Positions 24,055 to 32,625 of a DNA stretch of 48,570 bases are shown one piece after another (within the stretch, counting starts at the first letter, position 1; every line of letters starts with the position of its first letter). The notes under the pieces are model-generated. The model worked only from the letters and a program-made list of their open reading frames with translations. It was not told the DNA's origin and ran no database searches. The translations under genes and the position numbers were made by a program. The DNA is from Pseudanabaena sp. M085S1SP2A07QC (lineage in GTDB: Bacteria; Cyanobacteriota; Cyanobacteriia; Pseudanabaenales; Pseudanabaenaceae), in assembly GCA_020404895.1 (NCBI GenBank), contig JADBWK010000080.1:1-48570 (forward strand). Direction: 5' to 3'.

Positions 24055-24432
24055 GTGGCTCAGGTGATTAATGCTGTTGCCGATGGTGGTTTTGATTTAC
24101 TGAATGCTTCTCAACACCAGCTAGGTAAGCATTTCGATATTCCTCGCGGAGTGTTGCTTTACCATTTTGATTGGAGCAAACCGTTATTAGATACTCTATA
24201 TAACCAATTGATCCATATTTTTAATGAAAATTTGGTTTTGCTTACTGATTCTGCCGATCTAGAAATTGTTGATCTTTTGGCTGAAGAGATCCCGATAAAG
24301 GAGACTTTAGCTGGGATTATTGAGTTTTTTGCAGAATATATTCCAAACTATTTACATAGTTATGTTCTGACTAGGCTTTCTGCTGAGGCTCGTTTTAAGT
24401 TGTTTTCAACTTTGGCGGTTTTGGCGTTCTAG
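24055..24432 (+). pseudogene. TetR-family regulator fragment
   Basis: 125 codons from a GTG. Residues 6-55 fit a TetR helix-turn-helix (INAVADGGFDLLNASQHQLG, HFDIPRGVLLYHFDWSKPLL), with the usual G-x-L-Y-x-H/Y-F-x-x-K. The first ~10 residues of a normal TetR N-terminus are missing and there is no ribosome-binding site; the C-terminal ligand domain stops at about 125 residues against a usual 190-210. It lies directly after another remnant, so this whole stretch (23865-24440) looks like decayed DNA. A short functional protein cannot be excluded. Confidence 0.45.
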
Positions 24433-24448
24433 CTGACCATAGTTGAAC

Positions 24449-25051
24449 TCATCTTAAAACCCTAAATCTAGCCAAATATTCTTCTCTATTTCTTGAGGCG
24501 ATCGAATTATTGACTTGGGAGATGTTGGATGTGTCAAAACTAGCTGAGAATAAATCTTTGATTTCCTCAAGTGTTACGCCGAACGGTGGCCCATCAGGTC
24601 GATTGTGCGCCCAGAATAAAGCAATGAATTCTCCCGTTGGTTTTAAAATTGATCGCACCATATTCACGTAATCAGGGCGTTGTTCGAGACGGATCGCGCA
24701 GAAGCAAGTATGTTCAATCGCATAGTCAAAACTGGCGGCAAATTCTTGGGGCAATTCAAAAATATCTCTTTGCAGAAATTGCATTGATATTTCCCTTGTT
24801 TGGCTTAGCTTTTGACCGAGGGTGATCGCGCTTGGTGCAAAGTCGAAACCAATTGTATCAAAGCCATGTTTGGCAAATAAAATCGCATCATGTCCTTGAC
24901 CACAGCCTATTACTGCGGTTTTTCCCGCGATCGGGGCTTCGCTTGATTCTAATAAACTTGTGAAGGGAGGTGCTGCCATGCCGATATCCCATTTGGCTGT
25001 ATTTTCTTGATAACGTTGTTCCCAATATTGGGGATCGGTTGTTGGTAGCAT
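24449..25051 (-). CDS. Class I SAM-dependent methyltransferase (TPMT-like)
   Basis: 200 residues from the ATG at 25051 (MLPTTDPQYWEQRYQ). An upstream in-frame start at 25114 would add 21 residues and overlap the divergent gene's start. WEQRYQENTAKWDIGMAAPP is the N-terminal signature of the thiopurine S-methyltransferase superfamily, and AVIGCGQGHDAILFAKHGF is the SAM loop. TIGFDFAPSAI provides the acidic residue that binds the ribose. Family role: methyl transfer to thiols, halides, chalcogen oxyanions or small molecules; the substrate here cannot be told. It diverges from the ICMT-like gene. Confidence 0.82.
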   Translation of the reverse strand: MLPTTDPQYWEQRYQENTAKWDIGMAAPPFTSLLESSEAPIAGKTAVIGCGQGHDAILFAKHGFDTIGFDFAPSAITLGQKLSQTREISMQFLQRDIFELPQEFAASFDYAIEHTCFCAIRLEQRPDYVNMVRSILKPTGEFIALFWAHNRPDGPPFGVTLEEIKDLFSASFDTSNISQVNNSIASRNREEYLARFRVLR

Positions 25052-25085
25052 AGACTTGGTTAGACTGAAAATTGGTAATTGATTT

Positions 25086-25598
25086 ATGAAACTATTGTCA
25101 GATTTGGGTGTCACTAGTGATTGGTGGCGCGGTTTACGTGGTGAATATTGGGTGATTGCTCAGGGTATTTTATTGTTTTGCTTTGCAATTTTACCGAATG
25201 CTCAAGCTAGTTTTATCAATGTAGATTCACCTGTTGTGCCCTATGCAAGTTTAGGGCTATTGTTTGTTTGTGGTGTTGGGGCAATGATTTTGTTGGGGCG
25301 AGCGCTTTTCGATCTTGGGCAAAATCTGACTCCATTACCCCACCCCAGAGATGATGGTCAGTTAGTGCAAACAGGTGTCTATAGTCTGGTGCGACATCCT
25401 TTATATAGTGGTGTTGTTTTTCTTGCCTTTGCTTATGCGAGTTGGCAAATAAGTTGGGTACATTTTTTAGGCGCGATCGCTCTATTCATTTTCTTTGATG
25501 CTAAAGCGACAAAAGAAGAAATTTGGCTCACAGAAAAATTTCCTGTATATTCCAACTATCGTACTTCTGTGAAGAAGTTGATCCCTTGGATTTATTAG
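25086..25598 (+). CDS. Isoprenylcysteine carboxyl methyltransferase (ICMT)-family membrane protein
   Basis: 170 residues with four or five hydrophobic segments (about 22-38, 50-72, 108-122, 126-142). The diagnostic block is LGQNLTPLPHPRDDGQLVQTG, then YSLVRHPLYSGV (about 90-125), followed by EEIWLTEKFPVYSNYR. Bacterial ICMT-like proteins bind SAM in the membrane; natural substrates are mostly unknown. It is the divergent neighbour of a soluble methyltransferase, with start regions that nearly overlap. It ends one base before parB (convergent). Confidence 0.85.
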   Translation: MKLLSDLGVTSDWWRGLRGEYWVIAQGILLFCFAILPNAQASFINVDSPVVPYASLGLLFVCGVGAMILLGRALFDLGQNLTPLPHPRDDGQLVQTGVYSLVRHPLYSGVVFLAFAYASWQISWVHFLGAIALFIFFDAKATKEEIWLTEKFPVYSNYRTSVKKLIPWIY

Positions 25599-25599
25599 T

Positions 25600-26532
25600 T
25601 TATGACGGTTCTTCCTGCTCGATCAAAGATTCAATCTGAGCTATAAGTTTTTCTAGTGACTTTTGTTTTTTCTTGTCATCCCAAACTGGTGATTTTTTTA
25701 GCCTTTGAATAGAACTCGTAAATCTGGTCTTTAATGTGACTGGCTTTTCAATGATTTGACCTGCTTTGATATCGCGAATTTTCTCCTTGATCTGCACCAG
25801 TGATAAACTCTCTGTGATTGTTTCATTTAACAAAGACTGTCTTAGAGCAGCATCTTTAACTGTAGCGATCGCGGTTGCTTTTGTATATTCGATTTGTCCT
25901 TGACGTAGTGCTTCTAGTACTTCTATCGGCAAACTTAGTAAAGGCAATCGATTGACGACAAATGACTCCCATTTAACAATCTGCAATGATTCAAAAATAC
26001 TGATAACTTTAGCTGAGATCTCAGACAAAAGTTCGTCACGGTCTGATTCTGGAGTTACTCGCATTTTGTAAAGATTGGAGATTACCGATTTTTCAGGAAC
26101 AGATAATCTCAGCGATAGTATCTGAAGTATTGCCTCAGTCTCTTCAACTGGGTTTAAATCTTCGCGTTGCAAATTCTCTATTAGCGCAATTTCATAGGCT
26201 TGCTCATCACTTAACTGATGAATGACAGCAGGAATCTTTTCTAGCCCTAATTCTTTTACTGCACGAAATCTACGCTCACCTGCAACTAATTCATAGCCAA
26301 CATCTACAGCTCGAACAATGATTGGTTCTAAAATTCCATGATGACTAATTGACTCTTTCAATTCCAGCATTTTAGCTGGATCAAAATAGCGTCGAGGTTG
26401 CTGTTTGGGTAGAGAAATATCACTGATTAAGATTAACCCGTCTGTTGATATACCACTATCTTCATTGTCGTCATCATCAAAAAGAGCTACATTTGATAGT
26501 TTTGTTTGGACTTTTGTAGGTGGTTTTCTCAT
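25600..26532 (-). CDS. parB: ParB-family partition protein
   Basis: 310 residues. An acidic N-terminal tail leads into QQPRRYFDPAKMLELKESI, GILEPIIVR and LVAGERRFRA (about 75-100), the CTP-binding ParB/Srx fold. IALIENLQREDLNPVEE (about 113-130) is the arginine-free 'ENLQR' box, and an HTH region follows. A degenerate dimerisation domain occupies the C-terminus. Its start overlaps parA by four bases. It works with ParA and a centromere; the candidate sites are the two palindromes at 27407-27438 and 27521-27546. Divergent from canonical chromosomal ParB, so probably plasmid type. Confidence 0.9.
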   Translation of the reverse strand: MRKPPTKVQTKLSNVALFDDDDNEDSGISTDGLILISDISLPKQQPRRYFDPAKMLELKESISHHGILEPIIVRAVDVGYELVAGERRFRAVKELGLEKIPAVIHQLSDEQAYEIALIENLQREDLNPVEETEAILQILSLRLSVPEKSVISNLYKMRVTPESDRDELLSEISAKVISIFESLQIVKWESFVVNRLPLLSLPIEVLEALRQGQIEYTKATAIATVKDAALRQSLLNETITESLSLVQIKEKIRDIKAGQIIEKPVTLKTRFTSSIQRLKKSPVWDDKKKQKSLEKLIAQIESLIEQEEPS

Positions 26533-27317
26533 AGTTTTTCCATTGCCTCTGATACTTCATCAAAAATTTTCAAAATCGTACCATTACTTCCCTTTTTGTT
26601 GTTACCAATAAATGCGCCAAAAGGTTTAAGAGCTTTTGTTGCTTCTGCTAATGCTGTAGCGCGAGGTAGAGGTGAAAATACTTGGGCAATAGACGCAAGC
26701 TGTTCATTAATATCAAACAATGTTTGTTGGTCCATTGCTGTCGAAGAAGCATACATCGTAGGCAAAAATCCTGCCAACTTTAGGTTCTTATTCAGCCTTT
26801 TCTGAACCTTCTTGGTAGTACCAAGTAAAAGGTCGGTTCCCATTAACGCTTTAAACTGTGTTTGAATTGGTACAAGTACATGGGTTGCTGCCACTAAACT
26901 AATCACGCTTAAGATTCCTAAACTTGGCGGACAGTCAATGATAATAAATTCATAGGCATCAAGAAAAGGTTCAATGGCTTCTTTGAGCTTAAATTCCCGT
27001 AGTTCTTCAAGAACTAGCTGCTGCTCCGCTTTAGCAAGATTAAGGTTGGCTGGGCATAAATCCATCGAGTAGAGATTCTCAATAATTGGTAAAGCTATTG
27101 GTGATTCGCCATCATCTTCAGCAATTAAGGAATTATAGATACTTAATTTTAATGTCCTTGTATTAATACCCATGAAAGCGGTGAGTGATGCTTGAGGGTC
27201 CATGTCAATCAAAAGAGTTTTATGTCCTCGGTTGGCAAGATTGTAGCCAAGATTTTGGGCTACAGTTGTTTTCCCCACGCCTCCAGCTTGATTAAATACC
27301 GCAATTACTCGGCTCAT
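26529..27317 (-). CDS. parA: ParA-family partition ATPase
   Basis: 262 residues, type Ib-like size, with no N-terminal DNA-binding extension. The deviant Walker A reads NQAGGVGKTTVAQNLGY (residues 8-24), Walker A' LLIDMDPQASLT and Walker B FIIIDCPPSLG. ATP-dependent dimers bind nucleoid DNA and drive plasmid segregation with ParB. It is first in a parAB operon (4-base overlap). The upstream 360 bases contain no gene, only two large palindromes. Confidence 0.93.
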   Translation of the reverse strand: MSRVIAVFNQAGGVGKTTVAQNLGYNLANRGHKTLLIDMDPQASLTAFMGINTRTLKLSIYNSLIAEDDGESPIALPIIENLYSMDLCPANLNLAKAEQQLVLEELREFKLKEAIEPFLDAYEFIIIDCPPSLGILSVISLVAATHVLVPIQTQFKALMGTDLLLGTTKKVQKRLNKNLKLAGFLPTMYASSTAMDQQTLFDINEQLASIAQVFSPLPRATALAEATKALKPFGAFIGNNKKGSNGTILKIFDEVSEAMEKL

Positions 27318-27406
27318 TCTATCTCCATTTATTTGCTCTTAGGGCTAATATATTTTAAAAAACTCTAAAAATATAGATTGAGGTTCTCAGGATGCTTAGG
27401 CATTGA

Positions 27407-27438
27407 TAATTCTTATCATAACGTTATGATAAGAATTA
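27407..27438. promoter_or_regulatory. 32-bp perfect palindrome, candidate partition site or operator
   Basis: Core TTATCATAACGTTATGATAA, with flanks extending the symmetry to 16 bases each side (centre between 27422 and 27423). It lies 90 bases upstream of parA. Confidence 0.7.
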
Positions 27439-27520
27439 AATGATGTGTTTTAAAGCTTATTTTGATTGCTTAAGCTTAAAAATATATCCTGAAAATTCTC
27501 GCATTATTTAGATAGCAATA

Positions 27521-27546
27521 TTTTTATCATAACGTTATGATAAAAA
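27521..27546. promoter_or_regulatory. 26-bp perfect palindrome, second copy
   Basis: The same core TTATCATAACGTTATGATAA, symmetric for 13 bases each side. Its centre is 111 bases from the first. No other gene-like feature occupies 27318-27676 apart from the divergent promoters this region must hold. Confidence 0.7.
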
Positions 27547-27676
27547 ACAAGCAAGCTCTTTTTGGAGCCTATTTCGTTGTAGAGCGTAGCACTATTTATC
27601 GATTTAAACACTAAATACCGTATTTCTAGCAATCTCAATTATTAGTGATCGCATACAATATTCAAAGCTAGAATCT

Positions 27677-28000
27677 ATGCCAAACATCTATAACCTATCC
27701 CAAGAAGTATCTCAGCTAGAAAAATTTGAGCAAATTGTTTCTGGGAAAAATATTCAGATTGAGCGCATTATTTCCACAGGACAAACTACTCCCTCTGGAC
27801 AATGGTATGACCAAGAACTTGATGAATGGGTAATCTTACTTCAAGGTGAAGCTGAACTTTCCTATGCAGACGATACGAGAATACGACTAAAAACAGGAGA
27901 TTATTTGCTAATTCCCGCGCATACAAAGCATCGCGTTGAATATACCAGTATCGAACCAGCTTGTATTTGGCTTGCCGTGCATGGTCAGTTTTCACCTTAG
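27677..28000 (+). CDS. Cupin-domain protein
   Basis: 107 residues. GQWYDQELDEWVILLQGEAEL (about 41-61) and LKTGDYLLIPAHTKHRVEYT (about 76-95) are the two cupin motifs; the G-D-...-P-x-x-x-x-H element is complete, and motif 1 has Glu where some have His. Single-domain cupins bind a metal and serve as small enzymes or sensors; the function cannot be told. It is a free-standing plus-strand gene overlapping the end of the convergent gene at 27997 by four bases. Confidence 0.8.
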   Translation: MPNIYNLSQEVSQLEKFEQIVSGKNIQIERIISTGQTTPSGQWYDQELDEWVILLQGEAELSYADDTRIRLKTGDYLLIPAHTKHRVEYTSIEPACIWLAVHGQFSP

Positions 28001-28659
28001 CTAATCCAAATCTCGTTTGAATCATAAAAATTTCCTCGTTGCTCAAGTTTGAAATCACCTAAAAGTAACCCCAGCCAAATCTCTACAGTGGGCAATTTCA
28101 AAGTCATTTGCAAATCTTTCAAGCAAATAGGATGAGAATTATTTGTAATGCAATGCGCGATCACCTCAATCCAAGCCGAAACATTTTCAGTGTGAGCAGT
28201 ACTAATCGCTTTTTCAAACTCCTCCTCAAAACCAAGCAAACTTTCTTGCTCCAAAGCTTGAATCAAAACCTCCTTATCAATTGCGCCAACAATCGAATTA
28301 CCATTTTTTGTTTGTTCAGGAGTTTTCTTCGGTAAACTCGGCAAAGGCTCAATAAATTGCTCAAAATCCACCACCATCGACTGACGCACATAATGATCAA
28401 AAGCATCATCAGCCATGATCGGCTCACCTTTTACCGCACGAGAATGTAACTCCTCAAATAAAAAGCTAGAGCGATCGCAAAACAAATCAGCAATCTGAGA
28501 AACTGCCTCTCCTGCCACTCGTAACTGCGATCGCGTATCAAGATCAACCAGAGTCAAATCTAAAAGTTTAAACACCATTAGAAAATTTGCATCTTCAGGA
28601 GTCTGTCTCGCAGTCGAAAGGACATCCCATAAATCCAACTCAAGCTGTTTAACTTTCAT
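27997..28659 (-). CDS. Hypothetical cyanobacterial protein, 220 residues
   Basis: Start taken as the ATG at 28659 (MKVKQLELDLWDVL), because a longer version (from 28716) would overlap the upstream gene by more than 40 bases. Not recognised. Acidic and mostly helical. A disordered central segment (about 105-125, PLPSLPKKTPEQTKNGN) separates an N-terminal helical domain from a C-terminal domain that ends in LGLLLGDFKLEQRGNFYDS, which could be a winged-helix. It probably forms an operon with the Cys-rich gene just upstream (28674-29165). Confidence 0.6.
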   Translation of the reverse strand: MKVKQLELDLWDVLSTARQTPEDANFLMVFKLLDLTLVDLDTRSQLRVAGEAVSQIADLFCDRSSFLFEELHSRAVKGEPIMADDAFDHYVRQSMVVDFEQFIEPLPSLPKKTPEQTKNGNSIVGAIDKEVLIQALEQESLLGFEEEFEKAISTAHTENVSAWIEVIAHCITNNSHPICLKDLQMTLKLPTVEIWLGLLLGDFKLEQRGNFYDSNEIWIS

Positions 28660-28673
28660 TGTCACACCGAAAA

Positions 28674-29165
28674 TTAATTTGAATGACAAGGGCAAGGACG
28701 CAAAGGACAAAGCCAAGGATCGAGGCGTTCTTGGCTAGCAAATTTCTTAATCCCATAATTTGACTCTAACAAAACCAATACTTTCTGCACATAAGTATGT
28801 ACTTGTGTGGCAACCATCCCTGCACAATGAATTGGTGGAACCGCCGCAAACTTTTCTTGCCCTTGCCAAACTTGAACAGAGATCGCATGAATTGGTGTAT
28901 CACTTCCCGACTGCCGATAAACCACTAACACAGCCCAAAAAATTGAGGCGAATTCATCAGTATTAACAACTAAATTTTCATCGGAATCACCACGTTGACG
29001 ACAGCGAATCAAATTACGGCGATCGCGATGACGGGCATAGGAACGGCGACTATAGCAAACCGCAGGATTCCAACAGCGATCGCCATCATTGCCATGAAGC
29101 TCTTGAGCCTGAGTCGCCGAAAGCATTGCACACTTTTTGCATTTATCTGGAATACTTTTAGTCAT
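28674..29165 (-). CDS. Hypothetical Cys-rich protein, 163 residues
   Basis: Function not recognised. The N-terminus has CKKCAMLSATQAQELHG (C-x2-C) then CWNPAVCYSRRSYARHRDRR, a putative zinc knuckle followed by a very basic patch. A hydrophobic strand region (ASIFWAVLVVYRQSG) and a helical C-terminal half (AGMVATQVHTYVQKVLVLLE) follow. It resembles small cyanobacterial proteins encoded next to transposable or accessory genes, but I cannot name the family. Nucleic-acid binding is suggested by the zinc knuckle and Arg cluster. The C-terminus is Cys/Pro-rich (LCPLRPCPCHSN). Upstream, 29166-29296 holds divergent promoters. Confidence 0.6.
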   Translation of the reverse strand: MTKSIPDKCKKCAMLSATQAQELHGNDGDRCWNPAVCYSRRSYARHRDRRNLIRCRQRGDSDENLVVNTDEFASIFWAVLVVYRQSGSDTPIHAISVQVWQGQEKFAAVPPIHCAGMVATQVHTYVQKVLVLLESNYGIKKFASQERLDPWLCPLRPCPCHSN

Positions 29166-29252
29166 ATTTAGAACAGAAATAACCTAGTTGAAATCGCTAA
29201 GGCTTTTTTAGATGTGAGGTTTAAGCTCTGATATCGTATGGTAGGAAATCAA

Positions 29253-29271
29253 ATATGTTATTAATACATAT
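29253..29271. promoter_or_regulatory. Dyad upstream of the defence island
   Basis: ATATGT, 7 bases, ACATAT (29253-29271), 26 bases before the start at 29297. Its position fits an operator or the promoter region of the first island gene. Confidence 0.35.
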
Positions 29272-29296
29272 CAATCATTAGGCATACTGTACAAAT

Positions 29297-29608
29297 ATGG
29301 CAACACAAGGAAAACTGGAATTAACTATCAAAATTAATGAACTCCCTGATGATGTGTCCGTTGATAAAAACGGTTGGAAGTCCTTTGATTTAGATTGCGA
29401 CGGTCAAATCTTTAGCGTTACGGTGAAGCCCAAGGTATTTAAGAAGTTGGAAGATGCACAGGCTAATTATCCGCAGTGGGTAGCGGCGATCGCTGGCAAG
29501 ATGGGTGAAGCTACGGAGACAGGATTTGTGTTGTTTGAGCCAAATATTCAAGTATTTGAGAAAAAGCCTAAAGAAGCCAAACCTGCTGAATTAGCAAGCC
29601 CCAACTAA
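29297..29608 (+). CDS. FinO-like small protein (cyanobacterial 'fertility inhibition' family)
   Basis: 103 residues. It reads KLELTIKINELPDDV, FDLDCDGQIFSVTVKPKVFK, YPQWVAAIAGKM and FEPNIQVFEKKPK, which matches a compact cyanobacterial family I recall being labelled FinO-like; I am not sure that label is structurally right. The gene opens the plus-strand island, 45 bases ahead of the SNF2 helicase, so it may be an accessory or RNA-binding part of that system. It has a folded core and a Lys/Ala/Pro-rich tail, and no catalytic residues. Could be a regulator of the island. Confidence 0.55.
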   Translation: MATQGKLELTIKINELPDDVSVDKNGWKSFDLDCDGQIFSVTVKPKVFKKLEDAQANYPQWVAAIAGKMGEATETGFVLFEPNIQVFEKKPKEAKPAELASPN

Positions 29609-29653
29609 ATCTCAAGCTCTTTAAAAGTTTTCTAATTTTGGGATTTTTCAAAT

Positions 29654-32524
29654 ATGCCTAGTTATAACATTGGTTCTGTAGTTACTTGTCGCGATCGCCA
29701 GTGGGTAGTTTTGCCGCCCGATCATGCTGATGTGATTAGGCTACGACCTTTAAGTGGGAATGAGGATGCGGTTTGCGGTGTTTTCAATAAGCTGGGACTA
29801 GAAGTAATCGAATCAGCCGAATTTCCTGCGCCACAACCTGAAGCAATTCAAGATCGTCAAGCGGCTTTGTTATTGATGGATGCAGCAAGGCTAAGTTTGC
29901 GGAATGGGGCGGGACCTTTTCGGAGTTTGGGGAGATTGTCGGTTTATCCGCGTCCCTATCAGATGGTTCCTTTGCTGATGGCATTAAGACTGGAAACAGT
30001 GCGTTTATTGATTGCTGATGATGTGGGGATTGGCAAGACGATTGAGGCAGGATTGATTGCAAGGGAAATGCTCGATCGCCATGAAATTAAGCGCCTTGCG
30101 GTTTTATGTCCACCGCACCTATGCGATCAATGGCAAAGGGAATTACGGGAGAAGTTTCATATTGAGGCGGTGGTGATTCGTTCGGGGACAGTGGGCAAAT
30201 TAGAGCGATCGCTACCTGCGGGAGATCATCATGTATTTGGCTACTATCCATATATCATCGTTAGTCTGGACTATGCTAAATCCGATAAACGCCGAGCGAG
30301 TTTCTTAGCCCATTGTCCAGATTTAGTAATAGTTGATGAGGCGCATACCTGTTCGCGTCCAAGTGGTCAAAGCGCTTCTCAACAGCAGCGCCATCAGTTA
30401 GTGAATGAGATCGCGGCAAAGCAAGATCAACATTTAATGCTGCTATCAGCAACGCCCCATAGCGGCATTGAAGAATCTTTTTTGTCAATTTTGGGCTTGA
30501 TTAAACCAGAATTTGCGGCGATGAATTTAGAACAGCTCTCGGAAAAAGAAAGAATTAAACTAGCCAATCATTTTATCCAACGTCGTCGCGCTGATGTGAA
30601 GCAGTGGCTAGGCAGTGAAACCCCATTTCCTGAGAGACTATCTACGGAGCTTAGTTACAAGCTGACGCGAGAATATCGGGAATTATTTAATGAGGTTTAT
30701 GATTTTGCGCGAGGCTTGGTTAAGGGTGTTACCGATGATATGTCCTATGCTCAAAAGCGGGGACGGTATTGGGCGGCGTTGGCGCTGATTCGTTGTGTGA
30801 TGTCATCACCTGCGGCGGCGGTGGCGACCTTGAGTAAACAGGTGGAAAAGCGTGAGGTTTCGGAGCGCTTAGAGGCAGAAGTCATCGATGAAGATTTGAT
30901 GGCATCCTATGTTTATGATCCGACAGAACAGGAACAGTCTGCCGATGCTCAACCGACTTTAGCGATCGAGCAGGGACAGCAACAATATCGAGATAGCGAT
31001 CGCCGTAAGCTTAAAGCCTTTGTCCAATCCGCCGAAAAACTCTACGGGGCAAAGGATGCCAAGTTGCAACAGGCGATCGCTACTATCATCACGCTTCTCA
31101 ATGAAGGATATCATCCGATTATCTGGTGTCGTTATATTGCTACGGCGCAGTATGTGTCAAAGCATTTGGGCGATGTGCTGAAGCAAAAACTGGATAAAAA
31201 AGGTAATCGCTTGCGGGTGTTAGCAATTACTGGCGAGCAATCGGAAGATGAAAGAGAGATATTTTTAAATGAACTAGGAAGCTATGAACTAAGAGTATTA
31301 GTGGCGACAGATTGCTTGAGTGAAGGCGTAAACCTGCAAGAACATTTCTCGGCAGTGCTGCACTATGACTTACCTTGGAATCCTAACCGACTAGAACAGC
31401 GTGAGGGTAGGGTCGATCGCTATGGTCAAAAAGCGTCTGAGGTGAAATGCGCCTTACTCTGTGGACAGGACAACCCCATTGATGATGTGGTGTTAAAAGT
31501 ATTGATTCGCAAGGCGGTTAAAATCCATCGATCCTTGGGCATTACTGTGCCTGTGCCGATGGACAATGCCAATATTACCGAGCGAATTTTTAACTCTTTA
31601 TTTGAGTACGAATCGGCAGGAGTACAGCTTTCTATTTTTGACGCTGGCTCACAGTTGGCGCTACTGGATGCTGAAATGAATCGGATTTGGGAGCAAGCTG
31701 AGGAAAAAGTTAGCCGTACAAGGTTTGCTCAGAGGGCGATTACTTCGGAAGATGTACAACAGGAATTAATTGAGTCCGATCGCGTGTTGGGTAGTGCGAC
31801 AGAAATTGAGCGCTTTGTGCGATCGGCTTGTGGTCGGTTGAATGCCTCACTCATTCCCAAAACGATCCAAAAGCATCCTTGCTATCTGTTGCCAAATATC
31901 CCGTCCCAGATTGCTCCGAGTCTATCCGCATTCTTAGGCGATCGGCAAAAGTTAACTCTTTCCTTTGTCAGTCCTACTCCCGATGGAGTGGAATTTATTG
32001 GGCGCAATCATCCCTTAGTAGAAAGCTTGGCGAGATATCTATTAGAGGATGTCTTGAGTAATACCGTTAATCCTGTGGCGGCGCGATGCGGATTCACGGT
32101 TACGGATGCTGTTACTAAGCGCACGACTTTATTACTATTACGCTTGCGGCATTTGATTGACAGCCCTAAACAAGGATTTAAAGAGGATAAAAGTTTATTA
32201 GCTGAAGAATGCTTAGTCGTTGGTTTTACAGGCTCAACTTCAAATCCGATTTGGCTAGAGCAAAGTGAGGCTTTACGGTTAATAGAAACTGCTGAACCTG
32301 TTGCCGATCCGCCTAGTTTGGGACTGGTACGATCGGATATGCGCGACTTGTTAGAAAGTATGGAAGATTTGCAGGAGGAGTTGGAATTAATTGCGAAGTC
32401 GCGATCGCAAGATTTAGCGCAATCTCACCGTAGAGTTAGAGCAATTACCAAAGAGGGGCAGGTGAAGGTGAAGGCTCAGTTACCGATGGATCTTCTCGGT
32501 GTCTATGTTTTGAAACCTAAGTAG
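29654..32524 (+). CDS. SNF2-family DEAH helicase, DrmD-like
   Basis: 956 residues. An N-terminal beta-rich module (GSVVTCRDRQWVVLPPD...) precedes an SF2 core: Walker A DDVGIGKTIEAGLI near 125, DEAH (VIVDEAHTCS) near 228, LLSATPHSG near 264, TDCLSEGVNLQ (motif V) and QREGRVDRYGQK (motif VI) near 582. The C-terminal 300 residues have no recognised domain. The order of an opening SNF2-type helicase and then a large adenine methylase is that of DISARM class 1 (drmD, drmMI), a phage-restricting system. The later genes differ from DISARM, so I use 'DrmD-like' loosely. It likely translocates on dsDNA to find or process foreign DNA. Next gene after 101 bases. Confidence 0.75.
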   Translation: MPSYNIGSVVTCRDRQWVVLPPDHADVIRLRPLSGNEDAVCGVFNKLGLEVIESAEFPAPQPEAIQDRQAALLLMDAARLSLRNGAGPFRSLGRLSVYPRPYQMVPLLMALRLETVRLLIADDVGIGKTIEAGLIAREMLDRHEIKRLAVLCPPHLCDQWQRELREKFHIEAVVIRSGTVGKLERSLPAGDHHVFGYYPYIIVSLDYAKSDKRRASFLAHCPDLVIVDEAHTCSRPSGQSASQQQRHQLVNEIAAKQDQHLMLLSATPHSGIEESFLSILGLIKPEFAAMNLEQLSEKERIKLANHFIQRRRADVKQWLGSETPFPERLSTELSYKLTREYRELFNEVYDFARGLVKGVTDDMSYAQKRGRYWAALALIRCVMSSPAAAVATLSKQVEKREVSERLEAEVIDEDLMASYVYDPTEQEQSADAQPTLAIEQGQQQYRDSDRRKLKAFVQSAEKLYGAKDAKLQQAIATIITLLNEGYHPIIWCRYIATAQYVSKHLGDVLKQKLDKKGNRLRVLAITGEQSEDEREIFLNELGSYELRVLVATDCLSEGVNLQEHFSAVLHYDLPWNPNRLEQREGRVDRYGQKASEVKCALLCGQDNPIDDVVLKVLIRKAVKIHRSLGITVPVPMDNANITERIFNSLFEYESAGVQLSIFDAGSQLALLDAEMNRIWEQAEEKVSRTRFAQRAITSEDVQQELIESDRVLGSATEIERFVRSACGRLNASLIPKTIQKHPCYLLPNIPSQIAPSLSAFLGDRQKLTLSFVSPTPDGVEFIGRNHPLVESLARYLLEDVLSNTVNPVAARCGFTVTDAVTKRTTLLLLRLRHLIDSPKQGFKEDKSLLAEECLVVGFTGSTSNPIWLEQSEALRLIETAEPVADPPSLGLVRSDMRDLLESMEDLQEELELIAKSRSQDLAQSHRRVRAITKEGQVKVKAQLPMDLLGVYVLKPK

Positions 32525-32530
32525 TTCAGA

Positions 32531-32586
32531 GTAGTCAAGGCTTTAGCCTCTCATATCTTCAAACTCAAAGGCTAAAGCCTTACTAC
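32531..32586. repeat. REP-like hairpin between helicase and methylase genes
   Basis: GTAGTcAAGGCTTTAGCC (32531-32548) pairs with GGCTAAAGCCTTACTAC (32570-32586) with one bulged C. This kind of 'ggctttagcc' palindrome is dispersed in cyanobacterial intergenic DNA. It could act as a weak terminator or mRNA stabiliser between the two genes. Confidence 0.75.
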
Positions 32587-32625
32587 GGGTAATTATCTCT
32601 TTAAATTAATCGTTCATTAAGCATC

